Made by a program: the position numbers and the translations under genes. The notes beneath the pieces are model-generated. The model did not search any database and was not told the origin of the DNA. It saw nothing but the letters and a program-made list of their open reading frames with translations. A stretch of DNA of 64,000 bases from Acrasis kona (lineage: Eukaryota > Heterolobosea > Eutetramitea > Acrasida > Acrasidae), in the NCBI GenBank assembly GCA_026419775.2, contig JAOPGA020001171.1:1-64000 (forward strand), given 5' to 3'. Below, in pieces: positions 20,472-30,884 of the stretch; the first letter of the stretch is position 1, and each line of letters opens with the position of its first letter.

Positions 20472-21342
20472 GTATTTTGAGATTTTGTTGTTTTAATTTT
20501 GACTCGAATAAAAAGTACTCATTTTATGGTCTTTCCATTTGTCCTCGGCGGATGGTGTGACAATTTGGGATTGCTTTCAGTAAAAAATAACCTGATTCAG
20601 CTTTTTTTAATTAATCCAATTAAAATTAATACATATTTTGTTTCGTTCAGGAAACGACGTCAATCCGATGGATGGTTTGCGTTTGATGAATTCTAAATTT
20701 GTTATACCCCAAAATGTAATAGTGCTCCTCCGTCCTCCGCCGATCAAGGAAAATTACTAAAGGTGCACCTATCATATAACTGAGACTTTAAAATATTCCA
20801 ACAGCATCAACGTTAATGGGATCAATCAAAATATCGATCACCGTATGAGCTCCACGACCTCAAGCAGTCAAGTCTTTTTCTTACAATGAATACTGAAAGA
20901 ATTAAGTACAGAGGACGTTTGAAAAGAAATTAGAGCCGATGACCAATGAACCTTGTGGATAAAATCCACAATACTTCTTTTGAATTCGAAGTTAGTTTGG
21001 TACATTATTAACATTCCTACATATAGTATAGATGAAGGTTATGTTGAGTGTTTACATTGATTGGTCAACATTGGAAAATCGTTTTGGATTAATACTTAAT
21101 TGTACCCACTTTGAAAGCAGCGATACAAACAACGTTAATTAGCAAGAAAAACGTGGTTGAAAACAAGGTGAAATTGATTCTTCTTGAAATCCAATCTGAA
21201 TACAATTGTATTCCTTTAACAAACAAGAACAGATCGTTTAGTGTTGCCTTAAGTCTGCTTTAAAGCTCGAACCAGGTTTTCTGCTTGCTTATAACGATGT
21301 TTGAGTATTAAATTGGTTAAATTATTAAATGATAGACGTAAT
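20472..21342. other. Long intergenic stretch upstream of a tRNA
   Basis: About 870 AT-rich bases with only short open frames. I found no motif, no repeat and no second tRNA. It contains the promoter of the minus-strand hypothetical gene and the upstream flank of the tRNA-Gly gene. Confidence 0.45.
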
Positions 21343-21425
21343 GCGTTAATGGTATAGTGGTAATCTTCACTAAAGAATGCTAGCCTTCCAAGCTCGCGAC
21401 ACGGGTTCGATTCCCGTTTAACGCA
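21343..21425 (+). tRNA. tRNA-Gly(UCC) with an 11-nt insertion in the D-loop
   Basis: The 83-base gene folds as a tRNA. The acceptor stem is a perfect 7 bp (GCGTTAA with TTAACGC), the T-arm is perfect (ACGGG/CCCGT around TTCGATT), and the anticodon loop CTTCCAA gives anticodon UCC. The anticodon stem has one T-C mismatch. The internal Pol III boxes are present (A box TGGTATAGTGG, B box GGTTCGATTCC), with TTTT immediately downstream. A standard tRNA-Gly(UCC) is about 72 bases; the 11 extra bases lie between the GG of the D-loop and the 3' side of the D-stem (about 21362-21372). Placing an intron at the usual 37/38 site fails, because that leaves no U33 and no anticodon stem. Confidence 0.85.
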
Positions 21426-21427
21426 TG

Positions 21428-21431
21428 CTTT
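21428..21431 (+). terminator. Pol III T-run terminator
   Basis: Four T residues begin two bases after the tRNA discriminator base, the usual RNA polymerase III stop signal. This supports the tRNA being a transcribed gene. Confidence 0.6.
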
Positions 21432-21727
21432 TACATTGAGTCACGTCACCTTGATTCCGTGACATCTTGTTTGGTTAATCGCAACAATAAGGTTTTCTAT
21501 GCTGATCTGATGATAATTGTTGGCAGATAAACAAGATGGTAGTTTTATAGAATATTTGGCTTGCGATATTTGTCCTAAGCACCCGTTACTCATATGCTGA
21601 TGTGATTTTAAAAAATTACAAAACCCTCCCTCCTTTGACAATGATTGTTGCGATTTCCCTTTCTAATTTAGCTCAGAACACTTGTTCTTGTTAAAAGAAT
21701 TGTTACAGATTGCAGTCAAATATTACA

Positions 21728-22720
21728 ATGAATTCTGTGGTGGTGTTAATTCTGTTCACCATCGCGTCATGTTTCGCACAATATATACCGAAATACATCG
21801 AGATTATACCAGATGCCGCGCCAATAGATTACCTTTTAACATCAAGTAGAAAGTCTCTGTACTTTAAGGTGAATGGATTTAATGAAACGGAGCACTACTT
21901 GGTTCCGACATTAAGTGGGTGCAAGGGGCAGTTTTTCGTTAGCATAGTATATTGCCATCAGAATTGCAATGACAGTAGCGTCCGTAATGTTCCAAGTGTT
22001 TATAACCACGACTTTATCAGCATCAGCTCTTCGTCGCCATTAAGAACATTTTGCAACAAGGCACACGGAAGATGCCCAAATATTGTATATTACATTTATA
22101 TCGAAAAAATTACCGATGAATTGGAGCTTAATGTCCAACTAAAAAAAGCACCAACACAAAATGATTTCATTGTTTTTTCCGAAAATCTCATTGCCACTAT
22201 AGACATTAAATTAAACATTCACATTAATCCGGTAAAGTACTGTCTGATTAATCACGATGGTTCTGGATGCAAGGTTGAGAAACCCCTTAATAATGCTTTG
22301 TACAGTATCTACTATATTCAATACGTAGACCACGAAATCAATTTGATAGGCAACTTGGGGTCTGTTTGTGGTATTAAAAAGTATGGCGTTCTGCAGGGAA
22401 GTCCAATGCCCATCGGCAGCAATAACGAATTGTCATTTTCGACTGATCTTCCAGTTGGAACAAAAATCGATGTTGGTGTCTTGTACGAAGTAGAGGTGGA
22501 AGGAAAAATATTTACCGGCGCCTATAGACCTTTCGATTTACTTATATTTCCAAAGTACAGACATCAAATAAGAGACTTCTCTGAATACAAGGTTGTGTTT
22601 TGGCTTGGCATAAGCTATCTGTCAGTAGGAATTGCTTGGTCATCCTACGAAATGTTCCTTTACTTTAGGAACAATAGAAGGAGCACTGCTACTCAGGAAC
22701 AGCAGGCCACAACAATCTGA
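21728..22720 (+). CDS. Secreted type I membrane protein, unknown family
   Basis: About 330 residues from the ATG at 21728, chosen because it begins a clear signal peptide (MNSVVVLILFTIASCFAQ). The lumenal or extracellular part has paired cysteines (GCKGQFFVSIVYCHQNC, CNKAHGRC, GSGCKVE, SVCGIKK) and mixed beta-strand patterns. A hydrophobic segment (about VVFWLGISYLSVGIAW) near the C-terminus is followed by a short basic tail (FRNNRRS). It is probably a surface or vesicle membrane protein. No domain is recognised. A poly(A)-type AATAAA follows the stop, and the next gene is convergent. Confidence 0.75.
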   Translation: MNSVVVLILFTIASCFAQYIPKYIEIIPDAAPIDYLLTSSRKSLYFKVNGFNETEHYLVPTLSGCKGQFFVSIVYCHQNCNDSSVRNVPSVYNHDFISISSSSPLRTFCNKAHGRCPNIVYYIYIEKITDELELNVQLKKAPTQNDFIVFSENLIATIDIKLNIHINPVKYCLINHDGSGCKVEKPLNNALYSIYYIQYVDHEINLIGNLGSVCGIKKYGVLQGSPMPIGSNNELSFSTDLPVGTKIDVGVLYEVEVEGKIFTGAYRPFDLLIFPKYRHQIRDFSEYKVVFWLGISYLSVGIAWSSYEMFLYFRNNRRSTATQEQQATTI

Positions 22721-22791
22721 GAGAGTTTTTTTTGTACTTTAAATAAAAATATTATTGAGAAGAAAATCATCATGAATGTGTCACGGCCTTT

Positions 22792-23919
22792 TTATTCAAG
22801 AGACAAGAGAGATAGTTTATCATCATGTGGTGATCTGTGAATAATGGTATCTACAAGTGAATGTGCATTTTCGCCACTCTTTACAACTCTTAACTTCAAG
22901 TGATAAGAGAAACCGTTAGTGACCTGAACAAAGGCCTCTTCCACTCCCAAAAAGTCATCGAATTGCACTCCACTATCGAGTGACTTGGATAATGAGTACT
23001 TGGCAATATCAATAACCTCGTCATTGACAGGAATTCTAGTCAAACCACCATCGATGACAAGATCATCGGCTTGTTGTTGACGTATACTTGTGTGGAAGTT
23101 GAAGCCATTGACTCTTGGGCGACCTGCAGTTACACGTCTAGATTCGATTGTAGCCGTGTTGATGCCCTGAGCAATCTTGAAGTAACCATTGTCTGCAAAC
23201 TTGGTTCCCCATGAGTTTGCAATTAACCAGTACTTCTTACCATTCTCTTCACCATAACCAACAAGTCTAACTGCGTGTCCACCAAGTGCAAAGGTACCTG
23301 GTTTTGCTTGGTAAATTCCTTTGGGATTAGCTTTGAAGAAGGGAGAAAAGTCGTTGTAAACAACAAAAGAAACAGACAGTGGACCATGGCTAACTAATTC
23401 AGCTTTCATGGCTTGAACAGTATCTTCGATCGTGGGTTTAAGTAGCGAGTAAGCTTCTACTCCGTGATAGAATTGAATGGAAGAGCCGTTTTGGCAAGTG
23501 GTTGGGCATTGTCCATCTCGTCCAGTAAGGCCAGAAGAGTATGGTGTGCAGGAAAGTAAGTCTATACCGTTAGATTGCATGTATTTGTATGCCAACAAGG
23601 TGTCTCCTCCACCACATCCTCCTTGATCACCTTCGCAGCTTACTAGGTACTGTGGGGAGAGCACTTGCTCTGGTTTTATTTTGCCGTCTGTCTCGATGCA
23701 GAATCTGCTGCTTAGTGCTGTGGTGGCACTGAACGCCCAACAGCTTTAAATGTTTAGATTTAGGTTGTGAGTATTGACTTACCTTCCACAAAGATCTTGG
23801 TCAAGGATGGGAGTTTGGCATTGGGGCCATTTTTGTCTCGCATCGAAGGATGTTGGCAATTCAGCAAGAGCGACTGCTGCTACGCATAACACAAGTGCTA
23901 TAACAATAGAACGTGACAT
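22792..23919 (-). CDS. Papain-family (cathepsin B-like) protease with C-terminal cystatin-like domain
   Basis: Two exons, 23919-23783 and 23743-22792, with a 39-base intron interrupting the active-site region. The order is: signal peptide (MSRSIVIALVLCVAAVALA); immediately the mature protease (LPTSFDARQKWPQC); DQDLCGSCWAFS with the oxyanion Gln and catalytic Cys; GGHAVRLVGYG (His) and WLIANSWG (Asn). So the catalytic triad is complete. There is no propeptide between the signal peptide and the mature start. After the protease comes a segment with GG, then 'DEVIDIAKYSL', VQVTNG and YHLKLRVV. That is the layout of a cystatin domain, a natural inhibitor of such proteases. The enzyme is probably lysosomal or secreted. 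Cystatin-type domains are known in cathepsin F but at the N-terminus. Confidence 0.85.
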
Positions 23920-24351
23920 GAGTTTTTTATATATGTTTTGGAGATCGTGAAATGGCTTTTATTGGAATGTCATGGATCCATCACGGGGAAACGTTTCTCC
24001 GAACTTGATACTTCCGATGCAAAGTCGGAGATCTACGTCAAAACGCATAAGTCAATATTTAAGACAATTGTATAGTAATTAATCTCCTTCACAAAGGTGT
24101 ATGCTGTGAATCTGCCCACTACTAATATTTTTGTTTTTATTATGTAGACGGCGTGGTAATACCAAAGCATGAAGTAGAATGCAATGTCAAAATCATTAGG
24201 ATGTCTATATTGTTAAACATTAGAAGAATCAATTAATTAGAAATGTTTGAGTTGCAATCTGCAATAAGCAAATACTTTTGAATCTGCTGTCTTCTCCAAT
24301 ATTTTATGAACGATTGATGTAAGTTGAGAAGTTTGGAGAAGTCAATTCTTC
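23920..24351. other. Divergent promoter region
   Basis: About 430 bases between the divergently transcribed cystatin-fused protease and PIG-A. No open frame with support, no RNA gene and no repeat was seen. Confidence 0.5.
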
Positions 24352-25989
24352 ATGTCGTGGCAAGTTGACTTGAGCAGGTTGGCTTTTTTTACAAACAAAA
24401 TGTTTCGACCTTCACCGACAACACCATTATCAGCAATACAGACCGGCATATCAAACTTCACATTCGAAAGAAAAGACAATGAGCAATTCAATTATACATA
24501 TCAATCAGCGTCGGATCAGGATGCAGATGGACCGTGCCCGCGACTCAACATTTGTATGGTATCAGACTTTTTCTTTCCAGGAGTAGGCGGTGTGGAAAGT
24601 CACATTTACTCCATCGCGCAGTGTCTAATAAAAAAGGGCCACAAGGTCATAGTCATCGCAAATCCAACCGGCACAAGAAACGGAGTTCGATATTTAACAA
24701 ACGGAGTCAAAGTTTATTACATTCCGGTATTTACAATAAACACGCCTTCAGGAAGAGCCACGCTCCCATTCATGTTTAGTTTATTCCCGGTGTTAAGAAA
24801 CATCTTTGTAAGGGAGAGGATTCAAATTGTTCATGGACATCAATGCACCTCAAATATGGCGATGGAGGCTCTACTACATGCGCGTACAATGGGACTGAAA
24901 TGTTGCTTCACCGACCATTCGCTGTTTGGGTTTGGCGATACGGCAGGATTACACATTAATAAAGTTTGTAAATATGTGCTTGCTGATGTTGATCACATTA
25001 TTTGTGTTAGTCATACAAGTAGAGAAAATCTTGTTATGCGCGCCGCAGTCAATCCATTCTTTGCAAGTGTCATTCCGCACGCAGTGGACAGTGGTGTGTT
25101 TATGCCCATTCCTGAACAATCCATGCAGCTTAGGCGGCTTAGAGAGTTTTTGAAAAATCCTGCTAATAAAAAATCTGATGTAGAACTAACTATTGTGACC
25201 GTAACAAGGTTGGCTTATAGAAAAGGTGCGGACTTGTTGGTTGCAATCATCCCACGCTTGTGTGAACTATTTCCAAAAATAAAATTTGTAATTGGTGGTG
25301 ATGGTCCGAAAAAGATTGATCTTGAAGAGATGAGGGAGAGGTATCGCCTTGAAGAGCGTGTAGAACTGCTCGGTAGCATTCCTCACTCTAGAGTTGCGGA
25401 AGTCATCAGAAGGGGTCAGATCTTTATAAATACTAGTTTAACAGAAGCCTTTTGTATTGCCATCCTTGAGGCTAGTAGTTGTGGTTTGTTTGTTGTTAGT
25501 ACACGTGTTGGTGGTGTTCCCGAAGTGCTTCCCGATGACATGTGCTTGTTGTCCGACCCTGATCCTGACTCATTAGTTCAAAAGATCATTATCGCAATAG
25601 AACAAAGAATGGGAACATGGGATCCTGAAAGGTCATATCAAAGAATAAAAAGTATGTACGACTGGCATCATGTGGCCACTCGTACCGAAAATGTTTACCG
25701 AAAAGTCATTTCTAATAGACACAAGACACTTTTTGAAAGATTCCAAATTTTAACGACAGCAGGTGACTTTTATGGTAAATTCTGTTGTATGATGAGCACT
25801 ATTGATTATTTTATATATCGTTTTCTTGAATGGTCAAGTCCCAGAGATCAAATTGATGATGCCATTGATCTACCCGGAGATGCGTTCCATGAGGAAGAGG
25901 AATTATCTACCAGTAAAGATAAAATTAATAAAACACAAGAGGTTTTGGATATTTTGGATGAACGGAAGTCGTCTCAAGAGAAGGAATAA
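24352..25989 (+). CDS. PIGA: PIG-A/GPI3, GlcNAc-phosphatidylinositol transferase catalytic subunit
   Basis: An intronless 545-residue protein with GT-B glycosyltransferase architecture. The N-terminal domain begins NICMVSDFFFPGVGGVESHI, followed by GHKVIVI. The C-terminal GT4 domain has VTRLAYRKGADLL, FVIGGDGPK, the EAFCIAILEASSCG nucleotide-sugar motif with the two Glu, and TRVGGVPEVLP. These are the hallmarks of PIG-A, which adds GlcNAc from UDP-GlcNAc to phosphatidylinositol at the cytosolic face of the ER, the first step of GPI-anchor synthesis. A C-terminal hydrophobic segment (FYGKFCCMMSTIDYFIYRF) could anchor it to the membrane. An extension of about 60 residues precedes the catalytic domain. 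Confidence 0.95.
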   Translation: MSWQVDLSRLAFFTNKMFRPSPTTPLSAIQTGISNFTFERKDNEQFNYTYQSASDQDADGPCPRLNICMVSDFFFPGVGGVESHIYSIAQCLIKKGHKVIVIANPTGTRNGVRYLTNGVKVYYIPVFTINTPSGRATLPFMFSLFPVLRNIFVRERIQIVHGHQCTSNMAMEALLHARTMGLKCCFTDHSLFGFGDTAGLHINKVCKYVLADVDHIICVSHTSRENLVMRAAVNPFFASVIPHAVDSGVFMPIPEQSMQLRRLREFLKNPANKKSDVELTIVTVTRLAYRKGADLLVAIIPRLCELFPKIKFVIGGDGPKKIDLEEMRERYRLEERVELLGSIPHSRVAEVIRRGQIFINTSLTEAFCIAILEASSCGLFVVSTRVGGVPEVLPDDMCLLSDPDPDSLVQKIIIAIEQRMGTWDPERSYQRIKSMYDWHHVATRTENVYRKVISNRHKTLFERFQILTTAGDFYGKFCCMMSTIDYFIYRFLEWSSPRDQIDDAIDLPGDAFHEEEELSTSKDKINKTQEVLDILDERKSSQEKE

Positions 25990-26105
25990 AAGTTGTATTA
26001 TAAAATAGTATACATTTAAATTATAATTTCAATTACACACCCGACGGAGGAAATGTTGCACATTACCTGCATGTTCACCAAAATTTCAAATTTCATAACG
26101 CTTCA

Positions 26106-26699
26106 CTAAGATCTAGATTGTTTGCTAATGAACTCTAAAAGACTAATAGCTATTGTGTTGTCTGGTCCTGCCTCTAATGTAACAGAGATTGTCGAGTCAT
26201 TCTCAATAGTTGTATTTGAAACATTTGTGTCTCCTATCGAAACGGCCAGCTGTTTGTTTTCGGGCTCTGTATTAATAGCAGTTATAATTGGGGCATCTTT
26301 CGCCAAAGCATTATCTACTGTATTTGTAGCGGAAGTGGATTTGCTTTTAATTGTGTTGATAAGGTCTGTAATATTGCTGGACTGTCTTTTGGATCGTAAA
26401 AGTATAGATTGCTCGCTCACTTCTCCATTAGGATTCACATTGCTATCGTGTGGTAAACCTGATTCTAGCTCTTTTATTCTCTTCTCCAAAACGTCTTTTT
26501 CTGTCTCCAGTGTTTGGAACCACTCTCTAAACTCGATGAGTCCCTTTAGACTTTTATCCTCAATTTGTTGGAGGGTTTGTTTTAGTTCGTCGTTTTCTGT
26601 TTGCAGCCGCTTCACCTCGCCTTCCAGTTGTTGAGTTTTTTTAAGCTGGTGAAATATGATATCATCATAACCAGAGGGCTTCCCAAATCTTGCGCCCAT
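26106..26699 (-). CDS. Coiled-coil protein, unknown function
   Basis: A frame of about 197 residues from the ATG at 26699 (MGARFGKPSGYDD). Residues 18-95 form a long heptad-rich coiled coil (LEGEVKRLQTENDELKQTL and DVLEKRIKELE). The remainder is Ser/Thr/Asn-rich and probably disordered. The frame is open to an ATG at 26771 that overlaps the stop of the cyclo-ligase gene (ATGA), but those 24 residues are hydrophobic and look like non-coding leader, so I prefer the downstream start. No family is recognised. Confidence 0.6.
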   Translation of the reverse strand: MGARFGKPSGYDDIIFHQLKKTQQLEGEVKRLQTENDELKQTLQQIEDKSLKGLIEFREWFQTLETEKDVLEKRIKELESGLPHDSNVNPNGEVSEQSILLRSKRQSSNITDLINTIKSKSTSATNTVDNALAKDAPIITAINTEPENKQLAVSIGDTNVSNTTIENDSTISVTLEAGPDNTIAISLLEFISKQSRS

Positions 26700-26767
26700 G
26701 TTTAACTCTTTTACAATATGCGTAAACAACCCTTGTAAAAAACAGATAAAAAAGATGTTTAAAAATT

Positions 26768-27397
26768 TCATGCTTTAATAATTTGCTTCATTCTTACATC
26801 ATGCTCTCCCATCGGAATGACGTCCTCTTGATCAAAATATTGACAACCAAAGCATACGGCAATGCTTGTATATGGTACGTTGGATTGATCCAATGAGCGG
26901 AAGAACTTGTCATAGTAACCTTTTCCACGTCCAATTCTACCATAACTCTTGTCGAATCCGAGACCTGGCGTTATAATAAGTACTTCATCCTTGGTATTCA
27001 AAACTATCAAGATTTAGTTTTTTTATTCATATTGGCATTTACGGTTCTGTCTATGGGGAATAGTATGTGACGGAGGTTCAAGAATCGACCATTTGTTTGG
27101 TACGAAGGTTTTAAAGTCATTCTCGTCCTCGATTTTTAACATCTCAATCAGGCCGTCCTGTCTAATGTTTGGAACATAAACATGCTTATTATTTTTTAAA
27201 GAATGGCGTATCAAAGGTATCGTATCAATCTCTTCCAACATTGGAACGTAGCAGCAGATGGTGCTGGATTGATTATAAACTTGCGATGACAAAACCTGTG
27301 ATATTACACTTTTACTCTCCGCATGTTTAATTTCAGTGCTTAACTTTGATAATGCTGATTTAAGGTTCTTTCGAAGTTCCGCTTTGGCAAGCATCAT
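26768..27397 (-). CDS. MTHFS: 5-formyltetrahydrofolate cyclo-ligase
   Basis: Two exons, 27397-27043 and 27003-26768, with a 39-base intron, giving about 196 residues (the family is typically about 200). AKAELRKNLKSAL at the start is the usual N-terminal helix. IITPGLGFDKSYGRIGRGKGYYDKFF is the strongly conserved ATP/folate-binding signature of the family. The enzyme converts 5-formyl-THF to 5,10-methenyl-THF at the expense of ATP and salvages the storage form of folate. The frame is open slightly upstream, but the first ATG is at 27397. The gene is divergent from the subtilisin gene (225 bases between ATGs). Confidence 0.9.
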
Positions 27398-27621
27398 TTT
27401 AAGAGTTTTTTGTAATATGCATTTCACATTTCCCACATCAATGGTAAAGTATAAGGAGATCCGAAGAAGCTCATAATAATATAAAAGCCTTCGCGTTCGT
27501 TTTGTTCAACTTCATCTTGGGACCAAAAGTTGTGGTTGATTTACAATATTTTGTCTTCTATTTTTGTCATGATGTTTGTTCGTTTTTGTGACAGTGACGA
27601 GGTTGAAAAATCAACACACTA

Positions 27622-30600
27622 ATGTCAACCCTCAAGCTTACGGGTATGAGACCATTAGGAAGATCATTGATAATACTTCTGTCTTTAACATGCTGTACAT
27701 TATTATACATTTATTTAGTGAGAACTCCCACATATAGAAACAAGAGAGTTATTCACCTCCGAAGTGGCGCGATTGATACGTCTTCAAAATGGTCGTTGGG
27801 TAGACCGACAACCATGACCGCAAGCATCTTTGGATTGTTTAGCAGCCAGACAAATGCTCCCGAGGATACACGTATAAAGTCGTTCTTGCTACATTTATGC
27901 GATGACCACTACCGTCACGATCATGATTCAGAAATTAGAGATGATTTTGAAAAGTCCCTAATAAGCTTCGGAATACAACTTGGTCGTTACATTCCGCACA
28001 ATACATACATGGTTACCGGAACAAAATCACAATTGGCTGGGGCACAAACTGCGCATCCCGAAGTAATTCTTTGGTACGGAGAGATGAATCAAGAGGATAA
28101 AATGCACGACCTAAATCTAGTGAAGGGCCATCTCCAAAAGCATGTTTTGGTAGAAAGATCAAAAGAATCAAAAGCACCAGGCCAAAGAGTTTTGCTCAGC
28201 GATGATAAAGGATCAGACATACACTTCACAGTAGTTGCCAGCGTAGCAGCACATGAGTCAAAGCAGCACCTCAAAGAGCGTCTTGACACATGGGTTCAAA
28301 AAATGACAAACCAACACAACCTAAACGTAGTTTCAGCAATTGCAGTCAACAATGAAAAAATAGCAGTTGGTGTCCAAGGTGCCGAACATGCTTTACATAC
28401 AAGCCAATGGTTAACCAGCCGCGGTCACGTCCACTGGGTAGAGGTCAAACCACCAACCATCACCAACAACAAATATGCAAGGTTTGTTCGTTCATTTTTC
28501 AAAACTTTTAACATCCATCAAGCATGTTGACACAATCTTACAGCAAACCATACTCTCATCCATTATGGGACCGAGGAATCACTGGTGCGAATCAAATCAT
28601 TGGCGTTGGAGACACTGGAGTGGATTACTATCATTGCTTCTTCTACGACGAACAAAACCCACAACCACCCTTCACAAAATTGATCAGAGCAGACAATCAA
28701 GCCAACCATCGTAAATTCGCAGCCTTTTGGGAATACATGGATCGTATCGACAGTCCAAGTACGTCCGCTCACATTTTTTTTCATTTTAACATTGTCTTCA
28801 GCCGGTCACGGAACCCACGTATCAGGAACAGCTTCCGGCGCAGCGAATACAAAACTTTCGGATCCGATCCTATCAGAATACAATTCCCCCGCATTCGGTT
28901 CCAAATTAGCTTTTGCGGATTGCGGATGCGACACCGACGGCGGTTGTTCATGTCCAGAGGACACTCAATGCGAATGTGACCTCAAAGCAGATAAAAAGTG
29001 TCAAAAACGCTTCGGAGTGGTCTACTTGCCTCTAGATCTCAACAGCGACTACTTTAGTTGGTTCTACTCGAAGGGCGCCAGAGTGGTCAGCAACTCTTGG
29101 GGAACTGGTTACTACAGAGATTTCTCGATGGGATATTCCACCACCACAGCCGAAGTCGATAAATTCGTTTGGAACAATAAGGACTTTCTGCCATTCTTTG
29201 CAGCAGGTAATTCCGGAGGTCAATACGGATACGCATCTCTCACGAGCGAGAGCGAGGCCAAGAATGGATTAGCTATCGGCGCTAGTCAATCGTGCCTCGA
29301 AAGCTTCATGGACGCTGCGAATCGCACCGACTATTCGCAAACGATCGACATGATCAAAGTACAAATCTATCAGTACTATTGTGTAGATTCGTTGGCGGGA
29401 AGTGCGGACGCTGCAGATCAATCCAAAGTAGCACTGTGCGAAGAAGCTAAAAAATTTAGTACCGTAGAAGATTGTTGTAACGAACAAGGCGCTTGTAAAG
29501 GATCGACTTCTGCTACATGTTGCGGAAGTCAAAAATTCAATGCTGCGTTTCCTAATATTGGTTACAGGTGTTGTCCTCGTTGCATCGACATGGAAATGGC
29601 CAACCAACCCACTCACTTTTCATCTAGCAATCTTGCATTGTTCACTGCGCGTGGACCTACGTTAGATGGAAGGATCAAACCTGATATCGTAACGGTGGGC
29701 GATAAAATCATGAGCGGATTATCGAGAGGAACGACCGAAGCAAATAAATGCGACCGATCCATGAGCGCCACCAGTCAGTTGTTAAAGCACGAAGGAACTA
29801 GCATGGCGTGTCCCGTGGCGGCCGCTAATGCCATTCTAATAAGACAGTTCTATCAAGATGGTTACTACGGCAATACTAAACCAGTGGCTAGCTCTGGATT
29901 CAGTCCATCTGCAGCACTGGTGAAAGCGACCATGATACACTCTGCAAGAGTATTGGATGGATTGATCTACTTGATGAGCAAACACGTCTGGTGGCCGCTA
30001 CAATACAAATTGGGTCATCGCTTCCAACTACGTCAAGGATATCATCAAGGATTCGGTAGGATCGAACTCAATAACGTATTATCGCCCACCGCTGGTTTGT
30101 ACTTACCCAACTTGGGTAAAGATAAGGACATTTCTACCGGCCAACAACACGGTTATTGCGTTCAGCTCAAATCTGCGTTATCTACCTTCAAGGCCACTCT
30201 GGTATGGACCGACTTCCCTAGCGCACCCAACGCTCAAATCAACCTTGTGAATGATTTGGATTTGATCGTGGTGATGCCCGATGGAACTCGTTACTATGGA
30301 AATGGAAAGTACAGTCCGGTGATGAGCGCGAGAGAAGAGGCTGATTACTTGAATAACGTGGAGCAGTTCAGCATGGATAATGCCACTGCTGGTTTGTATA
30401 ATGTCATTGTGAGAGGTGCGAGCGTTCCTCAGGGTCCTCAACCTTATGCTATTGTAATCTCTGGAGGGGGCATCGCTCAATCTACGAATTGTTTCCCCTT
30501 TAGTGCTGATTTGACTCCAGAGTTGACCACTTACAAGAATTATGCTTATGCGTTCGGAATTATTATTCTTGTTGTGTTGCCGTCGTTGTTGTTGATTAGC

Positions 30601-30834
30601 ACTTACTTTTATCTTCAGTACAGAACGGTTACGACTGGTCGTGGTGGGTACAAGATGAGCGCCATGGCACAAACGTCGAGCGGTCATCAATTGATAACAG
30701 ATAGCGATAATCTCGAGTTGAAAACTTTGAGGAGCGAAATGCCTGAAGAGAGTATATTTGATGATGAGGATGATGATGATAGGGTGGGATCTGATAATGC
30801 CAGAGCGGGTTTGATGATGAGAGAGAGGTTGTGA
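27622..30834 (+). CDS. Membrane-anchored subtilisin-like serine protease (S8)
   Basis: Three exons: 27622-28481, 28523-28758 and 28802-30834. Two short introns, the first with a GTTTGT donor, fall on either side of the catalytic core; all phases agree. Total about 1042 residues. A hydrophobic stretch near the N-terminus (LIILLSLTCCTLLYIYLV) acts as signal or anchor and is followed by a long prodomain-like region. The catalytic triad is visible: GVGDTGVD (Asp), GHGTHVSGTASG (His) and HEGTSMACP (Ser). A Cys-rich insertion (GCDTDGGCSCPEDTQCEC) and another cluster (DCCNEQGACKG) interrupt the S8 domain. A C-terminal transmembrane helix (AFGIIILVVLPSLLLIS) is followed by a cytosolic acidic tail. 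It is probably a surface or endolysosomal processing protease. Confidence 0.9.
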
Positions 30835-30884
30835 ATAAAGATTTAGTTTCATTTATCCCGCTTCTTTTTTTTTGTTACAAAATC

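Noticed and set aside
21343-21425. Canonical tRNA intron at position 37/38
   Set aside because: It would leave no U33 and no pairing in the anticodon stem.
28475-28979. Short frames around the subtilisin introns as separate genes
   Set aside because: They are exon 2 and out-of-frame shadows of the three-exon protease.
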